A DNA stretch of 64,000 bases from Nostoc sp. MG11 (GCF_014904695.1 NZ_JACXXN010000003.1:1-64000); one strand, 5' to 3'; positions 26,246 to 36,068 are shown, counted from the stretch's first letter. Notes: a model not told the origin generated them from the sequence alone. Numbers and translations are program-made.

Positions 26246-28990
26246 ATGGCTCAGGCAGTGTCTACCATTGCGCCAGAAGATAAACAGCTTATCTGGCATA
26301 GTTTGGATATTTCCCAAGCGATCGCCCGCTTGCAAAGTGATGCCGAGACAGGTTTAAGTAGCGCGACGGCAAAACAGCTATTAACTGATTTAGGGGCTAA
26401 CGAACTTACTGCCAAAAAAGGCAAACCCTGGTGGTGGAAATTTCTGCTGCAATTTAACCAGCCATTGCTAATTATTTTGCTGTGTGCGGGTTTTGTGAAA
26501 GCAATAACTGGCAGTTTGGTGAATGCGGGGGTAATTTGGGGCGTCACTACCACCAACGCCATTATTGGATTTATTCAGGAATCGAAAGCCGAAAGTGCGA
26601 TCGCAGCCCTAGCTAAAGCTATTACCACAGAAGCTACTGTCATCCGCAATGGTCAAAAATTACGCATTCCCTCACGAGAATTAGTTCCTGGTGATATTGT
26701 GTTGCTGACTTCTGGCGACAAAGTACCAGCAGATTTACGCTTAATCCAAGTGCGGAACTTGCAAATTGATGAATCTGCTCTCACAGGTGAGTCGGTAGCC
26801 GTAGAAAAAGACACTCGTGTTTTAAATCTGCACGCAGCTTTAGCAGAGCGTAAAAATATGGCTTATGCCGGAGGCTTCGTTACTTTTGGGCAAGGGACTG
26901 GTATTGTAGTTGCTACAGGAAACGCCACCGAGACAGGGCGAATTTCCCAGTTAATGCAGCAGCATATCGACATTTCCACGCCCTTAACCCGAAAATTCGA
27001 CAAATTCAGTCAGAATTGGCTGTACATGGTGCTAGGGCTAGCTAGCCTCTGCTTTGTGGTGGGATTAAGCTTTCGGGGCTTTCAAGAAGCCTTAGAAGCT
27101 GCGATCGCTTTAACAGTAAGTGCCATCCCAGAAGGTTTACCAGCCGTAGTTACAGTCACACTAGCCATAGGTGTTTCGCGGATGGCGCGGCGTCATGCCA
27201 TTATTCGCAAATTGCCAGCAGTGGAAACCTTGGGTAGCGCTACCGTCATCTGTTCCGATAAAACTGGGACTTTGACAGAAAACCAAATGACAGTGCAAGC
27301 AATCTACGCTGGGGGACATCAATATACAGTCAGCGGTTTAGGTTACGCACCAACGGGAGAAATCCTCATCGATGACAAACCAGTGAACTTAAACGGTGAG
27401 AAGGGTTTGCAAGAATGCCTGTTAGCAGGATTGCTGTGCAATGACTCCCATATAGAAAAGAAGGATGACAAGTGGATAGTCATGGGAGATCCCACAGAGG
27501 GAGCCTTAATTGCATCAGCTAACAAAGCGGGTTTCAGCCAGTCTACCCTAGCAAAGCAAATGCCTAAGCTGGATGGAATTCCGTTTGAATCTGAGTTCCA
27601 ATACATGGCAACTTTGCACACTACTCCCAAAGGAAAGACTATTTATGTCAAGGGTTCAGTAGAGGCAATTCTCCAACGCTGCAATCTGATGCTAAATAAT
27701 GATGGACAACCCCGCCCGCTAGATTGTGTAGAAACTTTAAAGCAAACCACTATTGAGAGGGAAGTAAATATCATGGCACGGCAGGGCTTGCGAGTATTAG
27801 CTTTGGCGAAAAAGCCTGTCAGCGAGCAACAAAATACGGTAGATCATCCAGATATTGCCACCGGGTTAATTTTCTTAGGGTTGCAGGGGATGATTGATCC
27901 GCCACGTGAAAGTGCAATTAGGGCAGTACAAGCCTGTCAATCGGCGGGAATCCAGGTAAAGATGATTACCGGAGATCATGCGGTTACAGCACAGGCGATC
28001 GCTCGCCGCTTGGGAATCAACAAAAATGGCTCAGTTCTAGCTTTTACAGGCGCAGAACTCACGCAAATGGATAAAACAGAACTCGCCCAAGTTGCCGAAG
28101 AGGGAGTAGTCTTTGCCCGTGTCGCACCAGAACAAAAGCTGCGTTTAGTCGAAGCTTTACAATCAAAAGGCGAAGTAGTCGCCATGACGGGGGATGGTGT
28201 GAATGATGCACCAGCTTTGAAACAAGCAGATATTGGTATTGCGATGGGTGGTGCTGGTACAGAAGTAGCCAAAGAAGCATCTGATATGCTACTTACTGAT
28301 GATAACTTTGCCTCCATTGAAGCTGCTGTAGAGGAAGGACGCGCGGTTTACAAAAACCTCCTAAAAGCGATTTGTTTTATCTTGCCTGTCAACGGTGGGG
28401 AATCAATGACGATTCTTATTAGCACATTACTTGCTAGAGATTTACCAATTTTATCCCTACAAATTCTCTGGTTGAATATGCTGAATTCCATCACAATGAC
28501 AGTACCTTTAGCATTTGAACCGAAGGCGCAAAATGTTATGCAACAACAGCCGCGTCGTCCTAATGAACCATTGCTATCGGGGAGTCGCATCAAGCGAATT
28601 TTAGCAATTTCTCTGTTTAACTGGATTGTCATATTCGGAGTATTTGAATACATCCGCCAAATAACTGGCAATGTGGATTTAGCTCGGACAATGGCGATTA
28701 ATTCTCTAATTGCTGGACGAATATTCTATTTATTGAGTATTAGTCAATTAATTCCAAATCTCATTGCTAAGATGGATGGAACAATTAAAGAAAATGTTAA
28801 TATTCCTGCAATTGGTTTTGGGATTATTGGGGCAATTATTTTACAAATCATTTTTGCTCATGTGCCGTTAATTAATGAGGTTTTTTCAACAGCACCATTG
28901 AGTTTGCAGCAATGGTTATTTTGTTTAGCGGTAGGTTCACCGATGATTATATGGGCGACAGTTGTGAATCGTTTTGATCCACCAAATTAA
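26246..28990 (+). CDS. P-type cation-transporting ATPase (P2 type, PacL/SERCA-like)
   Basis: 914 aa from the ATG at 26246, which has AGGA nine bases ahead; the longer in-frame TTG-type start at 26189 would overlap the divergent gene and lacks a ribosome site. Order: N-terminal cation-ATPase domain ([13 protein letters not shown]); actuator with TGES at 180-183; PEGL at 295-298 in the ion-binding helix M4; phosphorylated Asp338 in DKTGT; nucleotide domain with the MVKG-type YVKGSVE; hinge TGDGVND at 648-654; C-terminal six-helix block. PEGL and the absence of heavy-metal CPC point to Ca2+, Na+ or similar export rather than copper. The exact ion cannot be assigned. Confidence 0.93.
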   Translation: MAQAVSTIAPEDKQLIWHSLDISQAIARLQSDAETGLSSATAKQLLTDLGANELTAKKGKPWWWKFLLQFNQPLLIILLCAGFVKAITGSLVNAGVIWGVTTTNAIIGFIQESKAESAIAALAKAITTEATVIRNGQKLRIPSRELVPGDIVLLTSGDKVPADLRLIQVRNLQIDESALTGESVAVEKDTRVLNLHAALAERKNMAYAGGFVTFGQGTGIVVATGNATETGRISQLMQQHIDISTPLTRKFDKFSQNWLYMVLGLASLCFVVGLSFRGFQEALEAAIALTVSAIPEGLPAVVTVTLAIGVSRMARRHAIIRKLPAVETLGSATVICSDKTGTLTENQMTVQAIYAGGHQYTVSGLGYAPTGEILIDDKPVNLNGEKGLQECLLAGLLCNDSHIEKKDDKWIVMGDPTEGALIASANKAGFSQSTLAKQMPKLDGIPFESEFQYMATLHTTPKGKTIYVKGSVEAILQRCNLMLNNDGQPRPLDCVETLKQTTIEREVNIMARQGLRVLALAKKPVSEQQNTVDHPDIATGLIFLGLQGMIDPPRESAIRAVQACQSAGIQVKMITGDHAVTAQAIARRLGINKNGSVLAFTGAELTQMDKTELAQVAEEGVVFARVAPEQKLRLVEALQSKGEVVAMTGDGVNDAPALKQADIGIAMGGAGTEVAKEASDMLLTDDNFASIEAAVEEGRAVYKNLLKAICFILPVNGGESMTILISTLLARDLPILSLQILWLNMLNSITMTVPLAFEPKAQNVMQQQPRRPNEPLLSGSRIKRILAISLFNWIVIFGVFEYIRQITGNVDLARTMAINSLIAGRIFYLLSISQLIPNLIAKMDGTIKENVNIPAIGFGIIGAIILQIIFAHVPLINEVFSTAPLSLQQWLFCLAVGSPMIIWATVVNRFDPPN

Positions 28991-29151
28991 CAATTTTAGA
29001 AGTTTTGCAGGTTATAGGGACGTTAGGATGAGAAAATTAGGTAAATCGACTCGTCACGGCGTTAGCCTAGTACGAGCATCGGAGTCGCCAATCCCCGATC
29101 CCCAATCCCTTTTACGTTTAAGTGTCTTTTAATCTGTAAGGAGAAAAAATC

Positions 29152-30003
29152 TTGTTTCGCATCTGGCGATTAAAATTTGTTGTTTTCACAGTCATTGGAT
29201 GCCTTACTTTGCTAACCATAATTAACTTTGGGGCAATGCATGTTCTGGCTCAATCTTCTGTAACTTCAACAGTGATTGCTCAAGCACCAAATCTAGGGCG
29301 ACACTTCAAAAAATTTGGGCTTGAGGGTTCGATCTTGATTTACGACTTAAATAAAAACCGAACCTACGAACATAATTTTCAACGTAACGCAACTGCAATT
29401 ATTCCAGGTTCAACATTCAAAATTTTCAACGCGATGGTGGCTCTTGAAACTGGTATCATTCCTGATGATGTGGCTGTCCTGACTTGGGATGGAATTCACC
29501 GGAATATTGATGCGTGGAATCATGATACGAATTTGCGTCAAGCCTTCAAGGATTCAACTGTCTGGTTCTATAAAGTACTAGCACGCAAAGCTGGACATGA
29601 GCGGATGCAGCAATTGATTAATAAAGTTAATTATGGCAACCGTCAAATTGGTACTGCCGCAGACATTGATCGTTTCTGGTTGCAAGGGCCATTAAAAATT
29701 ACACCCAAAGAGCAAATAGAGTTTTTGCAAAGGTTGTATAGAGGCAATTTGCCCTTCTCGCAACGGACAATGAATCTTGTCAAAGATATTATGGTGCGCG
29801 AACAAACTCCAGACTACACACTGCGAGCAAAAACGGGATGGCTAGATAGCACTAACCCAGAAGTTGGTTGGTTCGTGGGCTATTTAGAACAGAATAAAAA
29901 CGTTTATTTCTTTGCGACAACCATTGACATGTATAAGCCAGAGGATGCAGTCGCGAGAATCGAGATTACACGACGAAGTTTTAAGGATTTGGGATTGCTA
30001 TAA
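29152..30003 (+). CDS. Class D (OXA-type) beta-lactamase family protein
   Basis: 283 aa starting at TTG, supported by a strong AAGGAG eight bases ahead. N-terminal hydrophobic signal (WRLKFVVFTVIGCLTLLTIINFGAMHVLAQ), so exported. All class D landmarks are present: Ser87-x-x-Lys90 in PGSTFKI, SxV at 135-137 (DSTVWFY), YGN at 161-163 and KTG at 227-229. Trp before the carboxylated-Lys region and FWLQGPL complete the fold. The chemistry is acylation of the active-site Ser by a beta-lactam. In free-living cyanobacteria it could hydrolyse beta-lactams or act on peptidoglycan-related substrates. Monocistronic, no mobile element beside it, so it looks resident rather than recently acquired. Confidence 0.93.
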   Translation: MFRIWRLKFVVFTVIGCLTLLTIINFGAMHVLAQSSVTSTVIAQAPNLGRHFKKFGLEGSILIYDLNKNRTYEHNFQRNATAIIPGSTFKIFNAMVALETGIIPDDVAVLTWDGIHRNIDAWNHDTNLRQAFKDSTVWFYKVLARKAGHERMQQLINKVNYGNRQIGTAADIDRFWLQGPLKITPKEQIEFLQRLYRGNLPFSQRTMNLVKDIMVREQTPDYTLRAKTGWLDSTNPEVGWFVGYLEQNKNVYFFATTIDMYKPEDAVARIEITRRSFKDLGLL

Positions 30004-30065
30004 GATAGGCTGATGCCCTAAAGAGGGACATCACCAATTGAGCTTTTTTGATTTTGTTCGTGACT

Positions 30066-30497
30066 TCAGTTATTTGCTGAGGGAAGATTATCCAGAAGCC
30101 GTTTACGAATTAGCACTAGTTGTTCTTGGCTATTAATTGGGCTACGCGGTGCTGGTAGCTCTGTATTCGGCCAGTTAGGTAAATTATTACAGGGACATAA
30201 TAATGCTGGTATACCAACGTTTCGTGCGGCTACTGGCATAGCGCAACGGCTGCAAGGTAGCATATCCCATTCTGATGTCAATAGTTCAGCAATGGTTTCT
30301 TGCGTACCTTCCAAGTAGCAATCACCTGATTCTGGCGAGAGAATTTTTTGCCAGCACTCTTCAAATTCTTGACTATAGCGATCGCCTTTTAGTACTGGTT
30401 GGGGCAAAAAGCTTGCCTGACCATTACCCGTGATAACTCTCTTACCTAACTGAAACCAGTAGGCAAGATATTCTCTAACTTCTTGTTTGGTTGCCAT
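30066..30497 (-). CDS. Conserved cyanobacterial hypothetical protein with Cys cluster
   Basis: 143 aa. N-terminal helix MATKQEVREYLAYWFQLGKRV, middle FEECWQKILSPESGDCYLEGTQETIAELL, then PCSRCAMPVAARNVG...LLCPCNNLPNWPN. The CxxC and CxC pairs (about 92-95 and 110-112) could bind a metal such as Zn. No signal or membrane segment. It lies 52 bp downstream of cobU on the same strand, so probably a two-gene unit. Function unknown. Confidence 0.72.
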   Translation of the reverse strand: MATKQEVREYLAYWFQLGKRVITGNGQASFLPQPVLKGDRYSQEFEECWQKILSPESGDCYLEGTQETIAELLTSEWDMLPCSRCAMPVAARNVGIPALLCPCNNLPNWPNTELPAPRSPINSQEQLVLIRKRLLDNLPSANN

Positions 30498-30549
30498 ATT
30501 ACAATTTTAGATTTTAGATTTGAGATTTTGGCTTAATTTGAATCAAGAG

Positions 30550-31125
30550 TTAAGAATCTTGACTCTTTACTTCTCCTGCTTCCTCTATATTTGGCAATGG
30601 TGAACCAAGAACACTGAGATTGAGGACATGACCGCCAGTGACTAAATAAACGGCTTCGCTAAGCAGACCTAACTGGCGCACCAGAGAACCCAGGCGATCG
30701 CGGAATGTCCGACCAAGAGGGTAAGCTGGTACTACACCCCAACCCGTTTCTTCTGCAACAAATAGCATATCAGCAGCAACCAGCTGCACCGTCTCCAACA
30801 ACTCTGTAAGGACATTTTCCCAGCTGAGGTCGTCTTGTTCTAAGAAATTAGCTACCCAAGTTCCCAAAGAATCAATCAACAGACAAGTATTCGGCTTCGC
30901 ATCAGCTAGGGTAGCAGACAGTTCTATAGGTACACAGAGCGTCACCCAGTCTTGAGGGCGACGATTTTGGTGTTTTTGAATGCGTTTGTGCCACTCTTGG
31001 TCATCTGGGTTGTCATTAGCTGTTGCTATATAAACAACTGCTTTCCCCGACTGCATCGCCAAAGTTTCCGCCCACTCACTTTTACCAGATCGTGCTGGCC
31101 CTGTGACTAAGATGACTTTACCCAA
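30550..31125 (-). CDS. cobU: Adenosylcobinamide kinase / adenosylcobinamide-phosphate guanylyltransferase
   Basis: 191 aa. Walker A GPARSGKSEWAE with Lys15-Ser16; the conserved His/Arg region W(H)KRIQKHQNRRPQDW follows; Asp in CLLIDSLGTWVANFL; and EETGWGVVPAYPLGRTFRD typical of CobU. It phosphorylates and guanylylates adenosylcobinamide in assembly of the cobalamin nucleotide loop. The start is TTG (TTG GGT AAA GTC) with AAGGA upstream; there is no better ATG. The last residues (EAGEVKSQDS) run into GAGTCAAGATTCTTAA, resembling the edge of a dispersed repeat. No cobalamin riboswitch seen ahead of it. Confidence 0.92.
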   Translation of the reverse strand: MGKVILVTGPARSGKSEWAETLAMQSGKAVVYIATANDNPDDQEWHKRIQKHQNRRPQDWVTLCVPIELSATLADAKPNTCLLIDSLGTWVANFLEQDDLSWENVLTELLETVQLVAADMLFVAEETGWGVVPAYPLGRTFRDRLGSLVRQLGLLSEAVYLVTGGHVLNLSVLGSPLPNIEEAGEVKSQDS

Positions 31126-31347
31126 AGTTGTTTCCTTAGTATCTTAGAAAAGATAACTATGGTACTAATTTATTACCACAGTTTTTTACTTTACAGGTGA
31201 AATTTTTGCTAACAAATAACTTTTAGGAGATAAAATTAGCACCAGCACAGCATCTTTGATGCCACAAATGGCAAGAGCCGAAATCCCAACAACCCCATTC
31301 ATAATTATTTAACACCATTGGGGACAGCAAATTTAAGGTTATCTTTT

Positions 31348-32166
31348 ATGAAAGCAGGCTTAAAACGCATTGAGGCAACTCTACACGATATAGGGACTCG
31401 CGGCACTGCCTCCGCCGATCAAACAGGTGATTCGACAAAGCGGCCTTTCTCCTTTAGGATTAGCGTCGGCGCAAATGAACCTACAGAAAGCACACAGACG
31501 CCATCTGAAGAGGACGTAAAAGCACAAGGGCAAACAGTAGACCTTGATGTAGATGCCGATGGAGACTATTCAGCCGAACAAAATTTATTTCCCCAACATG
31601 ACTCTGTGCAGACCTTTCAAGCACAAGAGAGTGATGATAAAACACCGAGTCTACCCAAGTTTAAAACTCCTAGCTTAAGTAGTCATCGCCACGGAGCCAA
31701 TCCAACCTTGGCGATGAATCTATTACAAGAAATTCAGGAAATTGTCGCTGGTTGGCAAAATGAACTGCAAAAAATATTACAGCAAATTCAAGATATTTAT
31801 TTAGAAGGGCCAATTGTTAACGGCTGGTTAGAATCTAATCTGCAAGAACCAGAACAGGGAGGAACTGCAACACTGCGCCATGCGGAAGTTGACCGACTCA
31901 TGGACTACGTAGAAGAAATCTGCGCGACTGGTAAGAAAGTATCTTATCAATCATCCAGTACTGGCTATCGCCTCTGTGGCGTGGATAATTCTGGTAAAGT
32001 CTGGTCACGTCCATGTCCATCGGATCAAGTTCCCACAGTCAGCATGGCAATCGCTCGTTACCAAAAGTTACGTCAACTATTGGGGCGCAAGCAATATCTG
32101 GAAACCCGTCTGAGTCAATTAGCTCAAACGCTCGTGGTTTTACACAGTCACATCCAACAAACATAA
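31348..32166 (+). CDS. Hypothetical protein
   Basis: 272 aa from the ATG at 31348, preceded by AAGG; an in-frame TTG at 31318 is less likely. Residues 1-120 are low in hydrophobics and probably disordered (KRPFSFRISVGANEP, acidic middle). Residues 130-190 form helices (LAMNLLQEIQEIVAGWQNELQKILQQIQDIYLEGP). The end, from DRLMDYVEEICATGKKVSYQSS to the C-terminus, forms a compact region with a YRLCGVDNSGKVWSRPCPSDQV loop and a final coiled helix. No family recognised; probably a conserved cyanobacterial protein. Confidence 0.7.
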   Translation: MKAGLKRIEATLHDIGTRGTASADQTGDSTKRPFSFRISVGANEPTESTQTPSEEDVKAQGQTVDLDVDADGDYSAEQNLFPQHDSVQTFQAQESDDKTPSLPKFKTPSLSSHRHGANPTLAMNLLQEIQEIVAGWQNELQKILQQIQDIYLEGPIVNGWLESNLQEPEQGGTATLRHAEVDRLMDYVEEICATGKKVSYQSSSTGYRLCGVDNSGKVWSRPCPSDQVPTVSMAIARYQKLRQLLGRKQYLETRLSQLAQTLVVLHSHIQQT

Positions 32167-32230
32167 AAAACCATGTCCCTTGTGGGCACGGGAGATGCGG
32201 CATGGGGAAGAATTATGCCTCGTCCTCTAT

Positions 32231-32262
32231 GCGGCGGATGAGGTTTTCCGCCGCTTATTATA
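32231..32262 (+). terminator. GC-rich hairpin after the hypothetical gene
   Basis: Stem GCGGCGG / CCGCCGC with a ten-base loop, followed by TTATTATAAAG. No uninterrupted T-run, so a weak terminator or a repeat. Just beyond, 32340-32400 carries (AC)TGATAACTGACAATTGACAACTGATAACT, a common Nostoc low-complexity repeat. Confidence 0.45.
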
Positions 32263-32402
32263 AAGTTTTAAAAATTATATCCGAAGAAACTCGGTTGGTG
32301 GGTTGGGAATTTTTGGTTTAGATTAACAGGCAGCAAATGTAAATAGTGAACAGTTCTCTCTGAACACTGATAACTGACAATTGACAACTGATAACTAACA
32401 AA

Positions 32403-33344
32403 ATGCCAGACCCTCAAATTTCTGCCATTATCTGCACTCATAACCGAGACATGTATTTAGGTGCTGCGATTGATAGCCTTTTGGCGCAAGATTTCACTAC
32501 TGACTTTGAGGTTGTGGTCGTAGATAATGGGTCTGGCGATCGCACTCGTGAAGTTGTAGAACAAAGAGCCAGCGATCCCCGTCTGAAGTACATCTTTGAA
32601 CCCACCATCGGTTTATCTGTTGCTCGGAACATCGGCGCAAAGGTTGCTCGTGGTGATATTCTTGCTTATTTAGATGACGATGCTGTAGCTAGCCCTAGCT
32701 GGCTGCAAGTTTTATATTTAGCCTACCAAGATAATTCTCAGTTAGCGATCGCAGGCGGCAAAGTCACTCTACTATGGCCCCCAGGTATTCAACAACCACG
32801 CTGGATATCTCCAGGATTAGCTGGAAATCTGGGAGCATACGACTTAGGTGACAGCATCATTTACATTGAACAACCAGGTTTAACACCCAGAGGCTTGAAT
32901 TACTCTATCCGCCGCCGCTTTCTTGAAGAAATCGGAGGTTTTGATCCTCAGCTTGGTCGAGTTGGGAAAAATCTCTTATCTAATGAAGAACTGCAAATGA
33001 CCGAATTAGCCCTACAGCGTGGTTGGCAAGTTGCTTATCTGCCCGAAGCTTTAGTGGCTCACAATGTTGCCCCAGAGAGGCTACAACGTTCCTGGTTTTT
33101 AAACCGAGGCTGGTGGCAAGGTATCAGTGAATGTTATCGGGAACAACTCTCCGGTAAAGCTGGTATCGCTCAATTGCAGCGTGGTAGCGAACGCTTTTTA
33201 CGTGGTTTATATAAAGCAGTGCAATATTTCTCCGACCCAGCAGAACGATTTGACAAACTTGTATACGCTTATGGTCAGATTGGTTACTTAAATGCGGCTA
33301 TTCAAGGTCTTTTATCTCAAAATCAAATAAAAAATAACAAATAA
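32403..33344 (+). CDS. Family 2 glycosyltransferase (possibly HpsE-like)
   Basis: 313 aa, GT-A fold. N-terminal IICTHNRDMYLGAAIDSLLAQ, nucleotide-sugar Asp41 in VVVDNGSGD, and the metal-binding DDD at 91-93 in AYLDDDAVASPSW. Later comes GGFDPQLGRVGKNLLSNEE, with the acceptor-side acidic residues. It lies at the head of a run with another GT2 and an acetyltransferase, which suggests assembly of an extracellular polysaccharide. It resembles the glycosyltransferases of the hormogonium polysaccharide loci, but I cannot be certain of orthology. No membrane segment. Confidence 0.87.
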   Translation: MPDPQISAIICTHNRDMYLGAAIDSLLAQDFTTDFEVVVVDNGSGDRTREVVEQRASDPRLKYIFEPTIGLSVARNIGAKVARGDILAYLDDDAVASPSWLQVLYLAYQDNSQLAIAGGKVTLLWPPGIQQPRWISPGLAGNLGAYDLGDSIIYIEQPGLTPRGLNYSIRRRFLEEIGGFDPQLGRVGKNLLSNEELQMTELALQRGWQVAYLPEALVAHNVAPERLQRSWFLNRGWWQGISECYREQLSGKAGIAQLQRGSERFLRGLYKAVQYFSDPAERFDKLVYAYGQIGYLNAAIQGLLSQNQIKNNK

Positions 33345-33357
33345 AAACTTAAATTTT

Positions 33358-34299
33358 ATGTCATCTAAAATACCAGTTTCAGTACTAATTCCAGCCAAAA
33401 ATGAAGAAGCAAACTTACCAGCCTGCCTCGCTAGCCTTATTAGAGCAGATGAGGTGTTTGTAGTAGATTCTCAAAGTACCGATAATAGTGTTGAAATTGC
33501 TAAAAGTCACGGTGCAAATGTCGTGCAATTCAGCTTCAATGGACAGTGGCCCAAAAAGAAAAATTGGTCTTTAGATAATCTCCCTTTTCGCAACGAATGG
33601 GTATTAATTGTAGATTGCGATGAGCGCATCACCCCCGAACTATGGGAAGAAATTGACCAAGCAATTCACAATAATCAAGATAACGGTTACTACCTGAATC
33701 GCCGTGTCTTTTTCTTAGGAAAATGGATTCGCCACGGTGGTAAATATCCTGATTGGAATCTGCGTTTATTCAAGCATCAAAAAGGTCGTTACGAAAACCT
33801 GAATACCGAAGATATTCCCAACACTGGTGATAACGAAGTTCACGAACATGTGATTTTACAGGGAAAAGTCGGGTATCTCAAAAATGATATGCTCCACGAA
33901 GATTTCCGCGATCTTTACCACTGGTTAGAACGGCACAACCGCTATTCCAACTGGGAAGCCCGTGTTTATTTCAATATTCTCACAGGTAAAGACGAGAGCG
34001 GCACTATTGGTGCAAATCTATTTGGTGATGCGGTACAACGTAAGCGCTTTTTGAAAAAAGTGTGGGTGCGTCTGCCATTTAAACCAATTTTACGATTTGT
34101 TTTGTTCTACATTATTCAGCGCGGTTTTTTGGATGGCAAAGCCGGATATATCTATGCACGCTTGCTGAGTCAATATGAATATCAAATTGGGGTCAAACTT
34201 TACGAATTACGTAACTGTGGTGGTCAGCTAAATACTACAACTACTTCTAAGTCTGTGCCAGCATCTCTAACTCAAGAAATTGGGCAAACAGCAAGTTAG
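33358..34299 (+). CDS. Family 2 glycosyltransferase (WaaE/KdtX-like)
   Basis: 313 aa. VSVLIPAKNEEANLPACLASL start, VFVVDSQSTDNSVEIAKSHGANV, and the DxD equivalent DCDE at 86-89. Then come WIRHGGKYPDWNLRLFKHQKGRYEN and EDFRDLYHWLERHNRYS, all usual for the LPS-core beta-1,4-glucosyltransferase-like branch. The C-terminal hydrophobic patch (FKPILRFVLFYIIQRGFLDG) probably touches the membrane. It follows the first GT2 by 13 bp, so co-transcribed and likely in the same glycan pathway. A dispersed C-rich repeat begins about 15 bases after its stop. Confidence 0.88.
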   Translation: MSSKIPVSVLIPAKNEEANLPACLASLIRADEVFVVDSQSTDNSVEIAKSHGANVVQFSFNGQWPKKKNWSLDNLPFRNEWVLIVDCDERITPELWEEIDQAIHNNQDNGYYLNRRVFFLGKWIRHGGKYPDWNLRLFKHQKGRYENLNTEDIPNTGDNEVHEHVILQGKVGYLKNDMLHEDFRDLYHWLERHNRYSNWEARVYFNILTGKDESGTIGANLFGDAVQRKRFLKKVWVRLPFKPILRFVLFYIIQRGFLDGKAGYIYARLLSQYEYQIGVKLYELRNCGGQLNTTTTSKSVPASLTQEIGQTAS

Positions 34300-34312
34300 A
34301 AGATATTGGAAA

Positions 34313-34490
34313 AGAGCAGGGGGAGAATAAATACTGTCTCTTGACCCTTGACTCTTGACAAATGACAAAGCGCAAAGTCTGATCCAAGGAAGCCTTGCCT
34401 CAGACGCCAGTGACGCTCCTGCGTCGCTACCGCTACGCTAACGCACAAGTCGCTTAACCCGCCCAAGCAACTGGCTCAACTTTGTAAGAG
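34313..34490. repeat. Dispersed repeats between glycosyltransferase and acetyltransferase genes
   Basis: 34313-34362 is the element GCAGGGGGAGAATAAATACTG followed by CTTGACCC/CTTGACTC units, also seen at 21413 and 51338 on the other strand. 34420-34440 is a CGCTACCGCTACGCTAACGC type repeat. 34459-34484 (CCGCCCAAGCAACTGGCTCA) matches 40055-40081. Confidence 0.75.
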
Positions 34491-34504
34491 ATGACAAATG
34501 ATTA

Positions 34505-35068
34505 ATGACCAATGACAAACCTTTTGTAGATTTACGTAAGTATGACCAATCCTGGTTTGATCGAGGGCGTCCAGGTTGGTATATTTTGTTGTGGTGGATT
34601 GTGCAGGCGATCGCTTTTCCCCTCACACCTCAACCACTCAATATTTTGCGTCGTGCTTTGCTGCGTTTGTTTGGCGCTCGTATTGGTAAAGGCGTGCTGA
34701 TTCGACCTACGGCCCGCTTCACCTATCCTTGGAAAGTCACCATTGGCGACTACAGTTGGATTGGAGATGATGTAGTTTTATATAGTCTCGATCAGATACT
34801 TATCGGTGAACACTGCGTAATCTCGCAAAAAAGTTACTTATGTACTGGTAGTCATGATATCCAAGATCCTACTTTTGGTTTGAAAACAGCGAGTGTCACT
34901 GTTGGTAATGGTGCATGGGTAGCGGCAGATTGTTTTGTGGGGCCAGGAGTGCAAATTGGAGCTAATGCAGTAATTGGCGCTCGTAGTAGTGTTTTTAGTC
35001 ACATACCTCCTGGACAGGTTGGTTGGGGAAACCCCTGCCGTCCCCAGTATTTGCGGCAGAAAAAATAG
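34505..35068 (+). CDS. WcaF-type acyl/acetyltransferase (possibly HpsU-like)
   Basis: 187 aa. The N-terminal region WYILLWWIVQAIAFPLT is hydrophobic and probably membrane associated. It is followed by left-handed beta-helix hexapeptide repeats: ARIGKGVLIRP, VTIGDYSWIGDDVVLYSL, ILIGEHCVISQKSYLCTGSHD, VTVGNGAWVAADCFVGPGVQIGANAVIGARSSV. The catalytic His is in TGSHD. It would O-acetylate a sugar of an exported glycan. Its family (putative colanic acid acetyltransferase WcaF) and its place directly after two GT2 genes support a shared polysaccharide pathway. A palindromic repeat starts two bases after its stop. Confidence 0.9.
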   Translation: MTNDKPFVDLRKYDQSWFDRGRPGWYILLWWIVQAIAFPLTPQPLNILRRALLRLFGARIGKGVLIRPTARFTYPWKVTIGDYSWIGDDVVLYSLDQILIGEHCVISQKSYLCTGSHDIQDPTFGLKTASVTVGNGAWVAADCFVGPGVQIGANAVIGARSSVFSHIPPGQVGWGNPCRPQYLRQKK

Positions 35069-35069
35069 A

Positions 35070-35098
35070 GTAGAGACGTTGCAATGCAACGTCTCTAC
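35070..35098. repeat. 29-bp palindrome GTAGAGACGTTGCA-A-TGCAACGTCTCTAC
   Basis: Perfect 14-base arms around one A. Identical to 62515-62543 over all 29 bases. Lies in the 37-base space between two converging genes, where it could serve as a bidirectional terminator. Confidence 0.92.
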
Positions 35099-35105
35099 TC
35101 CTCAT

Positions 35106-35900
35106 TTACCGTGTTTCTGAAAAAATCGGTTCAGCTGCTAATTTATCTAAACGGACGCTAGCAAGCAAATTCCGCCACTCTGCTTGAAGTTCTGGATTTT
35201 GAGGATTTTTCTGACGCAGTTCTGCGAGTGTCGTCAGTGCCTCGTACCATATCCCATTTTGGGCATAGATAACAACACGTTTTAGAGGATCTGCTGTCTT
35301 TAGCTCCTTAACAGTTGCCTGTTTCAGGTTGACTCGTTGTATCACCCCTTCAACGTAAATCGGCGGTGATTCTTTTTGTTGGTCACAATAAACGGTTAAA
35401 AACCAGCGGTATTGTTTGCCTACTTCTAATGGGGGAGCATTGGTAGGTAAAGAAACCTGGATTACTCCTGGACTTTCTGGTAGGGCGATCGCTTTTTGAT
35501 AGATAGGGTTTGATTCTTGATCTTGCAGTACAAATTCAGCTGGATAGGTAGACTCCTTAGTATATGGCACATAAAACAACCAGCTTGGGCGTTCCACGGT
35601 TGTCAATCCCCAGACATTCTTGACTGTACTAGGTTTCTCGCTAAAGGGGACTAGAGCAGTGAGTTCAGTTTTGACAGATGGACACACACTTAAGCTGCCT
35701 CCACGGCTAGCTCCTCCAGTTGGACGACCTCCAGGAGGTGGCCCGGGTGGAGGCGGGGGGGGATTAAAGCGTACAACTTGAGCGCGAGCTGAAGCTGGTA
35801 GGGTTGGTTTTGCCAGTACTGAGGTTAGGCTACTTAGTAAACTTGTGCAGCTAAAAGCTACTATTAAAAACAGTTTTATTGGTTGCGAATTTGACTTCAT
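35106..35900 (-). CDS. DUF928 domain protein, secreted
   Basis: 264 aa with a signal peptide (LFLIVAFSCTSLLSSLTSVLA, cleavage near 30) and a Pro/Gly-rich linker (FNPPPPPPGPPPGGRPTGG, 45-65). The DUF928 domain then begins CPSVKTELTALVPFSEKPSTVKNVWGLTTVERPSWLFYVPY and continues through GVIQVSLPTNAPPLEVGKQYRWFLTVYC. The C-terminal helices resemble a TPR-like cap (GIWYEALTTLAELRQKNPQNPELQAEWRNLLASV). Function of DUF928 is unknown. It is commonly found next to CHASE2/CHAT and DUF1822 genes in cyanobacteria, exactly as here: it is 268 bp downstream of the CHAT-CHASE2 gene on the same strand. Confidence 0.9.
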   Translation of the reverse strand: MKSNSQPIKLFLIVAFSCTSLLSSLTSVLAKPTLPASARAQVVRFNPPPPPPGPPPGGRPTGGASRGGSLSVCPSVKTELTALVPFSEKPSTVKNVWGLTTVERPSWLFYVPYTKESTYPAEFVLQDQESNPIYQKAIALPESPGVIQVSLPTNAPPLEVGKQYRWFLTVYCDQQKESPPIYVEGVIQRVNLKQATVKELKTADPLKRVVIYAQNGIWYEALTTLAELRQKNPQNPELQAEWRNLLASVRLDKLAAEPIFSETR

Positions 35901-36068
35901 AAAAACTTTTCCTTAAGTCAATTAGTGATGAACTAGGATTTTCAAGGAGCTTCAAAGCTTATTATTTCATCTAAAACTTCCAGCTTATGGGGTGGGCATG
36001 ATTGTAATGCTAGCCCTGTCAATGCGGTGAAAAATTTGCTTTATCGGTGCTATTAAACTTAGTGTCTT

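Noticed and set aside
31126-31347. Cobalamin riboswitch near cobU
   Set aside because: No B12-box-like sequence seen on the minus strand ahead of the cobU start.
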